From Moniliella sp. 'wahieum' (lineage: Eukaryota; Basidiomycota; Moniliellomycetes; Moniliellales; Moniliellaceae), in the NCBI GenBank assembly GCA_003971905.1, contig RSEE01000031.1, positions 558,001-622,000 of the forward strand: a stretch of 64,000 nt of DNA, given 5' to 3'. Positions 10,833 through 19,760 of this stretch are shown here, one piece after another; position 1 is the first letter of the stretch; each line of letters begins with the position of its first letter. Below the pieces are notes generated by a model. It did no database searches and was not told the origin of the DNA. It was given only the letters and a program-made list of their open reading frames with translations. A program made the translations under genes and the position numbers.

Positions 10833-13333
10833 TCAGAAGTAAGAGGGGCGTGGCAGGCCGGAGGTCAGGTCCTGCTGGCCAGATGCGACAAGATGCGTCT
10901 GGCCCAGTGGTTCTTCTTCTCCGTGTTTCTCTTCTTCGTCCGGGGGACGGGGGAGCGGCTTGAGGTCCCTTGCTTGCGGCACATACAGATCGGGCAGGAG
11001 CGCATACCGTTTCGTGTTGGGGTACCTTGGGCCCTGTTTAGGCGAGCTCAAGCAGGGCGAAGATTCTCTCGGGGGAGATAAGAGCGCCTCCAGGGCATTG
11101 GTGTCCGTCGAACCATGAGCCACTTGTTGGCCCGCATGTCTGGATTCCGATCCAGGCCGTTGCGGCACCGGCATTCCCCGTCCCGCCTGACATACGAAAT
11201 AGGGGTGCGTGTTCGAGGGGGAGGCGGGGTGAGACCAAGCTTGTCCAATACCTCTGCGATGCGTGCGTCCTGGGAAAAAGCTTCGGCCTCGGGCGCGGGA
11301 GCAGAGTGATCGTGTATCGAGGGCAAGTCAGTTGGGATGTAAGTTGTGGGCATGGGTGAACCCTGCGGTGCTGAGCCCACCGGGGACCGAGGTGGACAAG
11401 GGCAAGGAGAGGACACTGGTTCCTCCGCTGCACCTGCTTTCCCACGGCGAGGAAATCGCGAAGACGACTCAGAGGTGGCGCGACGTTCTCGCAACGTCAG
11501 CGGAACGATCATAGGCGATGGCAACGCCGTCGGTGTAGGAATTGGCATGGGAGCTGAGATTTCGCCAATGGCCGACACCCCAGGGCTAGAGGGTTCCTTG
11601 GCCAAGAAGTTTTTCGTGTTGTGATGGGAGGGTGGAGAAAATGAGCCAGGAGATCGATTGAGATGAAGGTGCTGAGGTGGCACAACGTGCCGCAACCCCG
11701 CGAGGGAAAGTGGTTTGCGAAATCCTTTTGAAGGCTTGGGCGAGTCGGGCGTGGAAACAGACCGTTCCTTGCGCCAGCTAGAACGATGATGGAAGTCCCA
11801 CAATTGGCCGTTTTCTTTCGACGACAAAACTGGGGGGCAAATTTTGCCCTTTTTCTGGCGTCCCATCTCGACCGAATTGGGAGTCGTATAGGGCCTGTTG
11901 GACAAAAAGACACTGGGCTCCAAATCATTCGAAACGGTACCATCCCCGCTGGATGGAATCGGGCCGAGAGAATGAGCCCGATATGGGGTTGTAGTCTTTG
12001 GCGGCGCGGCCAGAAAAGGAGAGTCGGACATCATCTCTACTGGAGGGACAGTGGTTAATGATGATGGTGCCATGGTGGACGCAGGTTGGATAGGGGTTGA
12101 TGGCGAGAAGCAGCTTTGGGGAATAGAGAAAGCGCCATGCGCCGTTGCCTGCACAGGCAACGGAGATGTTGGGGAGACAACTCGGGTGTCCGAGGAGTTA
12201 AGATGCAAGTTGAGGGTATCAAGGGCCGGCAGAGGGGGAGGATCGGGCTTAATCCACCCGTGCCGTTTATATGGCATTGGAGAGAGGGAACATTCCGACC
12301 TGGCGAATTTTCCCGAGGGAGGGGGGTGAACCAAATTCGGGCAACTTGGCTGTGCGTCCGCTCCGTGGGGAGACAGCTTTCCTCGCATGATGTTCGTGCA
12401 ACCCGTGAAGATTGCCGAGTGAAACTGCTTTAAGGGGCCCTCTACCGCCCAATGGATGGGAGGGGGAGCGACGCGGAGGGCTCTCCGGCTGGAAGACAGG
12501 AATGACAGTGTCGTCCACGGTCAGAGCGCCTGTAGGGGTAGAAAAAGACGCCGTCTGCAACCCGAGCTCCTCGGTTGAGGAGGGTCGATTCTCAAGGCTG
12601 GTAAGGGATGTGCGGCGGCGTTGGCAGAGGCATGAGGTAAAGCGGAGTAGGAGCTGATTGGCGACGATGCTATGCTGGTTGCAACAGGTACAGTAAACGG
12701 AACATCCAACATGGATGCTGGCAATTTACACTGCTCCACGGGGCTGCCCTCAAGTACAGCTGATTCTGCACTCAAATCGCTCAAGAACTTATTATCGTTC
12801 TACAGGGAAGAAAAAACAAGTCAGCACTTTTGGATGGAATTCTCGATCCCCATGCAACATAGGATGGCGGCAGCGGCGGGCAAGGAACGAACCTTATCCC
12901 ACATGTCGTCGTCGACGCTGGTGCCGCCAAAGCTGTCGTCGGAGCTGTAGCGGCTCGCGGAGGAACCATGAGAAGAGCGCAGAGGAAGGTCGTGAAGCAA
13001 GGATCGCCACAGGCCGACGCCGACACCACCGCTCTCGTGACGGCTTGGTGAATCCGGCGGTATAGCGAGACCAGTCGGCCTGTGGAGCGCGTGGCGGGAG
13101 CCATGATGTAGGGGTGTACTAGACGAGCCGGGATTCATGGGCGAGGGCGCGTCGCCAGGTCGGGGGAGGAGAGAGATGGTGGTAGAGCGAAGGAGAGTGG
13201 AAGGCGGGAGACATATGGTATGAGGCACTGGATTTGAGCTATAAGCCGATGCGAACGAGAGGCCCATGGGGGAAAGGAGGCGGCAAGAAGTGTGCTCCAA
13301 TGCCGGCGGCGGACCATCGATGATCGATGACAT
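10833..13333 (-). CDS. Large disordered orphan protein, copy 1
   Basis: Not recognised. Two exons. Exon 1 (12893-13333) starts at ATG 13331-13333 (MSSIIDGPPPALEH) and ends at VDDDMWDK. A 93-nt intron (12800-12892, GTTCGT...CTGTAG, with CTGAC branch) is followed by an in-frame exon 2 beginning NDNKFLSDLSAESAVLEG. The product is about 790 aa, rich in Ser, Pro and Thr, with basic patches (GRQKKGK, SSWRKERS), a possible short helix (DARIAEVLDKLGL) and an acidic cluster (PDEEEKHGEEE) near the end. No transmembrane segment or known domain is seen. One extra base near 10899 relative to copy 2 changes the C-terminus: here it ends SGLPRPSYF at 10833, while copy 2 stops 34 nt earlier. One further break near 12600-12625 is repaired by copy 2. 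Confidence 0.65.
12800..12892 (-). other. Orphan-gene intron, copy 1
   Basis: 93 nt, donor GTTCGT, branch-like CTGAC, acceptor CCCTGTAG, phase 0. It joins DMWDK to NDNKFLSD. Confidence 0.75.
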
Positions 13334-13950
13334 GTGACAGGGCCCCTTCACGCTACCTTGACAGAGTCCTGAGGCTCAGGCCAGAGCGCCCGAGCCGTCG
13401 AATGCGGTCGGGCGTGGGATGTGCTGGCAGGTGCCGGTGGGTGTGCGTGTATGAAACAAATATAGGCCAATACAGAGCGCTACAATGGCACGACGCACTC
13501 GACACTGCCCCGGTGCGGACGGGGCGTGCGGCTGCTGGGCCGAGCCGCTGGGCGTGGCACTGGTCTCCGCACCAAGCTCCCCAGGGCGCTCCTCCGGGGC
13601 ACGGCGCCGCTCGTGAGCGCGCCTCATTCCCAGACCTCAGGCTTCTGCATCACACATCTTTTTGCCTCCTCACCTGTCGTGCACACATGTCGCAGGAGCA
13701 GCGGCTATGAGCTACTAACTACTAGGGCTCGACGGTGTGAAGCCCGCCGGAAGCGAAGGTCGGAGATGCGCAACTGCCCATGCCCATGCTACTCACACGC
13801 ATATGGTGCAATTTCTCCTCTCGGGCATCTCATCTGTTGCTCCTCCTCCGACCCGAAGAGTACGTGGCAGACGCGGCGGTCCATTGCCACGCGTTCCACA
13901 GCGCCCTGTTCGCTATCGTGTCTGCTGGTATGGGGGGCAACCGCCGGACT

Positions 13951-13983
13951 CATGATGCATGATGCATGATGCATGATGCATCA
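13951..13983. repeat. Heptad array CATGATG x4 (copy 1)
   Basis: Four perfect 7-nt units. Read as TGA+TGCA, each unit is the palindrome ATGCAT plus one G spacer. Confidence 0.95.
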
Positions 13984-13988
13984 CCATC

Positions 13989-14014
13989 GGTCACGGTGAC
14001 CCCTCACGGTGAGG
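13989..14014. promoter_or_regulatory. Two adjoining 13-bp odd palindromes
   Basis: GGTCACGGTGACC (13989-14001) abuts CCTCACGGTGAGG (14002-14014). Each is a perfect inverted repeat around a central G, and both share TCACGGTGA. They follow the CATGATG array directly and lie upstream of the minus-strand orphan gene. A dimeric transcription-factor site is possible; function unknown. Confidence 0.4.
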
Positions 14015-14375
14015 CGTGTGAGGCATTTCCTGCCCCTCAGGCCTCGCACCTCACTGGCATGCTTTAAGTATAGCGCGAAAAAAGCTTGGGTGCCACACTG
14101 ACACTGAGAGTTCTGATCACATATAAACCTGACGGGCCTATACGTGCCCAATAACTTTCACAAATGCTATACCCCCTGCGGGATCCCTCTGTGGTCGCAT
14201 ATGTCCCAGGATACATTGCTACCGCCTGTTTAATAGTAACGCGTAACACGAGTACAAAATAGTTTATGCTTCTTTTGAATCCATATCATTGACAGAGCTT
14301 AAGGCTGGGACAGGGGGAACGCTACGTCTAAACCTAAGTGTTCATCTTGGGGGTTACTTGGAAGCGCCACTAAGG

Positions 14376-14663
14376 TCAAGGAACCAGGGGGATCGCCAGG
14401 ATATCAGGACCCTCCGGTTCTCGCCATCCGGTCCCGTACCCTAGGAAGCGCGCGTGGACACGGATGAACGTGGTTGACATCCGAGCGAGGAACCATTTCC
14501 ACTGAGACTTAGTAGCCAACTCCTTCCAATGCGCAAACAACTTGCCCGCTGTCTTGGTGCCGTAGTATCCTCGCGTCGTCAAAACCAGGGGGAAAAACGG
14601 CTCTTGAGTGCGTCCCTGGTACTTGGCGTTCTTGTCGCATTCTGCTTGTTCAAGCAGCTTCTT
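14376..14663 (-). mobile_element. Non-LTR retrotransposon ORF remnant, C-terminal tail (copy 1)
   Basis: An open frame of about 95 codons starts just after a TGA at 14664 and ends DILAIPLVP-stop at 14376. It shows the order typical of the region downstream of reverse transcriptase in LINE-type polyproteins: a charged run (LLEQAECDKNAKYQGRTQ), then FFPLVLTTRGYYG, then a Trp-containing helix and LARMSTTFIRVHARFLG. This resembles the widespread xPLVxxxxG...ARMSxxIxRAxxRxLRG pattern. No RT catalytic motif is present, so only the tail survives. Homology is by memory of the family, not by search. Confidence 0.5.
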
Positions 14664-15420
14664 TCATAAATATGCACAGCCGAAGTTTACAAGACGATGC
14701 GTTCTTCCCGGCCGGTGTGCCCCGTGGACGTCTATCATATATCACCGATCGCCTCCGAAATCGAACATCCGCCCATCACGCGTTCAATGCGTTCGCGCTC
14801 TCAGAGATGAGCCTCATCCTTGTCATCCTTCTCTTGTGCACGTATTGCAGTTCGCCACTGCATCATCCGCGCTGTGGGGCGGGTTCTGCGTTTTACATTC
14901 AAGGTTTCAACCGGACACGCTCGATGGCTTCGTCTCTTCGGCTTCGTCCAACAGTGAAAACACCCACCGTGGTGCCCTCCCTTTAACAATGTCATTTTCA
15001 GAGCACATCCAGTCGAGTAGAGCCGAAACCATAGAGCGAGCCAGGGAAAAGGGCAGAAAACAAAACTACACAGCCAAGTGTGCGTGATTAATGGACGATA
15101 GTTGATGCCGAGGCAGTCCCAAAGCCCTCCCTGAGCCTGAGGCCTGAGGGAAAGAGCAAACAATACTGGGCCCGAACACAAAATCCCAGAGGAAAAGGGA
15201 CGAAAGGTTGGAGAGCGAAGAGTAACTGTCACATGTCACTAATGGCTAGTAAAACTAAAGCTTGAAGCAAATAATGCCAAGGCCTAAAGTAAGGTGTGTG
15301 AGATGCGTGACTCGTGAGGCGCAGAGAATCAGATGTTTTGAAGCGAGGGTCGGTGTGTCTGGGATGCATGTGATGCTCGCTTCGCCTCGTGCCGGAATCC
15401 CTATCTCCCCGCATTGCATA

Positions 15421-15469
15421 TTGAACGTTGAACGTTGAACATTGATCGGTGAGCGGTGAACGTTGAACA
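15421..15469. repeat. Heptad array TTGAACG-type, 7 diverged units (copy 1)
   Basis: Seven consecutive 7-nt units (TTGAACG, TTGAACG, TTGAACA, TTGATCG, GTGAGCG, GTGAACG, TTGAACA). The core is TGA+ACGT in the undiverged units. The strict period is kept even though the units differ. Confidence 0.9.
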
Positions 15470-15545
15470 GCAAACAGTGACTCTCCCTTTAGTACATGCC
15501 GCAACACATATGCCCTCCATTTGTATGGCTCCAGTATAATCATGC

Positions 15546-15573
15546 AGGCCTTAGGCCTTAGGTCTTAGGCCTT
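15546..15573. repeat. Heptad array AGGCCTT x4 (copy 1)
   Basis: AGGCCTT, AGGCCTT, AGGTCTT, AGGCCTT. The palindrome AGGCCT plus one T. It is followed by GACCTAAGGCTTAG, an inverted match of the same motif. Confidence 0.9.
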
Positions 15574-15640
15574 ATTATATGACCTAAGGCTTAGACCAGA
15601 ACCACCACCACCACAGCGATTACATTGCTCTACACTTCCA

Positions 15641-15830
15641 GAGGGTTTCCCCCCAAATCCTTGGGTTCCTCCGGTCTTACATCCTGATTTTCTGGCGATT
15701 CCCCTTGTTCCCTAAAGGGGGTTAGTGCTAACGCGCAACATACACGCCGGATGAACGGGTCCGTTGAGGCGCAGCGTTCCTTTGTCCCCAGCCTCAAGCT
15801 CTGTCAATGATGTGGTTACAATATAGGAGT
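15641..15830 (+). mobile_element. Second retrotransposon tail, opposite orientation (copy 1)
   Basis: On the plus strand, 15641-15715 reads EGFPPNPWVPPVLHPDFLAIPLVP-stop. Its end matches the minus-strand fragment at 14376 (PDILAIPLVP-stop). The nucleotides after both stops also align by eye as an imperfect inverted repeat down to AAGCTCTGTCAATGAT (about 15800-15815 against 14281-14300 reversed). So the 3' ends of two copies of one element family lie tail-out here. Confidence 0.5.
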
Positions 15831-15892
15831 TAATGGACGCGATAGAGGAGTTTTTTAGCACGCACTTAATATGGTACACCTGCTCTTTTCAC

Positions 15893-15909
15893 AAGCTTCA
15901 AGCTTCAAT
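15893..15909. repeat. Heptad array AAGCTTC x2 (copy 1)
   Basis: AAGCTTC AAGCTTC AAT, then AAGCTTT. The palindrome AAGCTT plus one C. Confidence 0.75.
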
Positions 15910-16192
15910 AAGCTTTAGGCCTCAGGCTGCCTGAGGGTTATAGCCTCAAGTTCAAACCGCCACTCGTACTCATGCACTCATGCTTCATGAGCATGCGGGT
16001 CCACCTCGTCACGACACGAATGCCTCAGGTTCGTTCATACATCTAGCATTTGGGCTTTCGTTGGATTCCATGCCTGATTGTCTAGCTGGCTTGCATCGCA
16101 GCCCCGCATATGGCCATGGCGATTGGCTAACTTGTTGATCATCTAGCCATTCTGGTATACTATCCTTCCTTAAATCACTAGTCACTATAGAG

Positions 16193-16723
16193 TTGTCACT
16201 ATTATTACGCGGTACACATAGTTACTACATCCAGGTTAGTCTCTTAAAGCTTAACGCCAGAAAAAGGGATGCACCTCTGAGTCTGGGGCTCCGTCAAAGT
16301 TATTTGATGGGGTTCAAGTGCCTTCGTTTTCATGTCCGTTGTGGTCATACGCATACAGTTGTGTTCGATCGACGTTTTTCGTACCCATATATACATACCC
16401 GCTCCGCCCGGCAAAGTACCCATCCATACATGAGAAGGGACATTATTGACCGAACAGATCAACTTTTCAGCAGTACTTACACTTGGCCCGCCCTGGGCCT
16501 GAGAGAGGTTGATGGCCACACCGTGTACCACCTCCCAGCCTGGATGATTGTCACCTTGGGGGTATTTGCAGCGATATTATCTCTTGGTAAGCCTGTCACT
16601 CCGGCCATAGTAGTAGGGCCGGAACGAGGGCGTGTGCGCAATATGTTGGCCGAGAAGTCTTATCTCCTTGCCTGTTTGAAGAAGGGTCGCAATGTCACAT
16701 GTCCATGTCACCAGAAGAGATGA
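16193..16723 (+). other. Unclassified open frame in gene-poor block (copy 1)
   Basis: 176-codon frame, with a hydrophobic stretch (AWMIVTLGVFAAILSLG). Copy 2 keeps 44299-44865, but its last part differs because of a 3-4 nt indel near 44706. The opposite strand is also open over 16244-16531 and carries a strong splice donor (GTAAGTACTG near 16475-16485), so the coding strand is undecided. No family recognised. Confidence 0.2.
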
Positions 16724-18543
16724 TGTTCGAGAGGTTTATCATTAACGCGGTTCTCTTATAAGAGGCACCGACTCAGGCAAATCAGTGTAGCAATACATAC
16801 TGATACCAGCCGGGGCACGTTCTCTCGAAAGCTGCCGCTGTTGGACTCAAAAAAAGGGGACAACAGTTTATTCATGACAGGCTGGGCAACAGAATCGAGT
16901 GAAGCGCGTGCGGTGTGGTTGTACTTCTTCCATGCGGGAGAAGTATTATATATTAGCGAGCGCTGACAAGGGGATGGAACCAACCAGGGCCGAAGTGGCC
17001 CAGGACACCACATGGACAAAAGCCGAGATGTGTGCTGCTGCCCTTCAGAGGCGGGACCGACGACGCGATATGTCGGCGGAGCGTCCAAGGATTGTGGTCC
17101 TATAAAACGGTAACTCCGTATATAATACACCAAAAATATTATCGTCTTGGTAAACGAAGCGCTGGCCAAATCGTGCGGGCTCGATAAGGCGCAGCAGTGA
17201 GACGGTGGTGCCACCGGAGAGGCAAGAGCCAAAACACGGACCGAGTAGATATAACAGAGCGGGGCAAAACGCTGATCTGCGTCCTGCTGCAGCGTGGGAG
17301 TGATCCAGCACATTCGCAACGATCAATGGGGGATTTTTCAACATCCGACACGGTTGAAGACGTTGAAGAGTCTGTATGTTTCAGGTGCTCATTCTGTAGG
17401 TCAGCACTTTCATCACTTCAGTGGTGGGCAAAAATATAGAGTGCGTGTCACGGGCGAAGACGGGCTAGCAAGCCCGCCAGCGCTGTTATCCAATTCTACG
17501 TATATCCGTGCGGCATCTCAGTATAGTCGCCTCTCTTTCCCATGTGAATTGGTAGCCACCGCGTGGCCACCCAATTGCCAGTACCATTGGCGTCTCCCCC
17601 TACTCTCCTCGCCAATTTGAACAACCCAGTACGAGCAACTTCTTAGTTGCTCCTCCGATTCCCGTCCTCGTCCTACAGCTCCCGTCTTCAGCTCTCCATC
17701 CCTCAGACAAAACCTAGTTCCCGTGGGCCTCCCAGGTGCCACGTCGTTGCCGGCTGTTTCATTAAGTGAGAGGTGAGGTCTTACTGATGGTTTTACAGGT
17801 CAAGCAGGGTGCTGGCGACAAGGCTAGGCCGCTTGGCGGATGTGCTCTCGCTGCCGTTCACAATACCACGGTGGTATATTTGTCGGTGCCGATGGACATA
17901 ATATAGGACGAGCAGGGGTAGTAGTGGTAAAGCACAGAACAGAAGGATGGTCTGTTTTGATGCGTTGATTGGAGACGGGGACACATCACCCACTCACAAC
18001 CTTCCATATAGTCCCATGTCTCCCGCGCCCTCGGACATCTCTATCCCTACTTCGCCCATCCCCAACGCCCCCCGCCTATGTCCGCCAGTTCACACACCGA
18101 ACACCTTCGTCACACGGGCGTCTCGACTTCTATATATCTGGAGGATGCCTTGCATAATAGGTCGGCGTAGGACCCTTCACCCAACCCCCGGTGGCTACAG
18201 CCTCCCATGCGGGCTTCCTCCCACAGCCACGACTTGTCTGGGTGGGCGCGTGAGGTGGTCCTTTCCATTCCCTATACTTCTTTGCCCCAGTTGGCTCTCG
18301 GCGGCGATCGACACAAACACCCTTATATAACCGCGAAACTATTCAGGCTCTCATTCTGTATATCCTCTCGTTCCCACAACTCTATGACCACACTATCACC
18401 GGCAAAAGAAGAGATCCGTAGGCACTTCTCGGTGAGACCTGGGTGTATACCTCTGCAGAAGTCTGCCCTTCTCGGGGAGGCCCCTCCCTGATACCCCTAC
18501 CCTGCTTTCACGTGCACCGTCGCTACCTGCTGCCCCACTAAGA

Positions 18544-18888
18544 ATGGAGGCAAGCCCTGCGGACGCCCCGCCTACACCGGCAGCAGTACAACCTTACCCC
18601 CCCAGAGAGTTCGCTGATGCAGTACTTCCCCTATACCGGGCAAATAATGACGCCTCCGTTATAGCAGAGCCCGACATTTACCCTCCACACCGTCTGCCTC
18701 TTAGCGCCCTCTCACCAGGAGAGCACGTCCTCCGCGGATGCTGCCAGCTCCCCAGCAGTCTCACATTCCCGTCACTTTCCCACCCCCCCCCTAACCGCAC
18801 TTTTGAGGACCTCACATTTCCTGCCGCTACCTCCCACAAGTCTCGTCGCCCAACTCGGGTGTTCACGTTCCCCTCCTATCCCCAATGA
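18544..18888 (+). other. Pro-rich open frame, unclassified (copy 1)
   Basis: 114-codon frame (MEASPADAPPTPAAVQPY...). Pro/Ser-rich frames also lie on both sides, from about 17950 to 19000. In copy 2 the matching frame is 46652-46999. It could be a broken disordered-protein gene or GC-driven chance opening. No domain. Confidence 0.2.
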
Positions 18889-19335
18889 AACCGCTTTGGC
18901 GTCTTTGGAAACTAGTGCCCCGGTGTCTCTCCTTCATCATTCCTCCTATTACGATCAAAGTACAAAATTGCTTCGTCCTTTTGATGCACCGCAAGCCCGC
19001 TGATCCAAACAATCGAGCCACTCTCGATAGCAGCGATTGCCTCGTCAACGCCACAAGGTTAGCTTTGTGTGGACCATATGTATACCAACAGGGCCGCGAG
19101 TTTGGTTCCATACTCCCCATGGCTCTCTCATCGATCTCATCCCCCCCTCTCGGCATTCGGCACCATAAGGCGACCGATGATAATGATGCAGCAGGCGCAC
19201 GCGCACGTGCCCCTGTGTCAGATGCCAGACAGAGCTCAAGACCGCTGGCAAAACCGGTCGGGGAGGGTGGATCATGCATCTTGGCTCGAGACAAGGCGGA
19301 AGTCTGCCGGAGAATTGAGAAGATCTGAACCTCTG

Positions 19336-19378
19336 TGAGATCTGAGCGATCTGAGATCTGAGCGATCTGAGATCTGAG
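19336..19378. repeat. Heptad array GATCTGA, 5-6 units with GC spacers (copy 1)
   Basis: TGAGATC-type heptads; every second unit is followed by an extra GC, giving a 16-nt superperiod. The palindrome is AGATCT. It lies about 0.4 kb upstream of the arrestin start. Confidence 0.9.
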
Positions 19379-19760
19379 CCGGCCAAGGTTCAACGTTCAA
19401 GCTCTGATTAGATTAACGCTTAGCCTAAGCACTTAGCAGCCGGAAGGCGCTGCTTCGATTGGGGAATTGAAACATGAATGTTGCCAGCGGATATTGGCGG
19501 CACCGCATGGAGATTGAAATGGGAAACGCACGTGCGAGGCGCCGTGCACGTGACTGCGCAGCAGCGCAGCCTGGGCTGTCGTCAGTCGCTGCGAGTCGCC
19601 GACGCCCGCCAAGAGCCCGCTCACCGGTCACCCCCGCCCTCGCCGCCGCCACCGCCGCCACAACCACACCACACCACCACCACCATCGCCCGGGCCTCAT
19701 CCACCCCCTCGTCGCGTGCCTCCGCTGGCAATCGCTCCTGCTCCAGCCTCCGTTGCTGGG

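Larger units (their letters stand above)
13334..19760. other. Gene-poor block, copy 1
   Basis: 6.4 kb without a convincing host gene. It holds several heptad arrays, a pair of 13-bp odd palindromes, two retrotransposon tails in opposite orientation, and short frames of unknown status: 16193-16723 (+), 17294-17620 (+) and Pro-rich frames at about 17950-19000 (+). Minus-strand frames such as 16756-17319 look like chance openings. It is less GC-rich than the genes around it, and despite being non-coding it is among the best-conserved parts between the two duplicate copies. No tRNA or rRNA was recognised. Confidence 0.5.

Noticed and set aside
14275-15830. DNA transposon with terminal inverted repeats
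   Set aside because: The inverted arms are coding 3' ends plus trailers of the same ORF family, not termini with target-site duplications, and no transposase lies between.
16756-17319. 187-codon minus-strand frame
   Set aside because: Split differently in copy 2 by small indels, no domain, and composition fits chance opening.
18544-18888. Assigning a host gene to the Pro-rich frames at 17950-19000
   Set aside because: Three frames look equally protein-like over the same stretch and indels between copies change each of them; listed only as unclassified.
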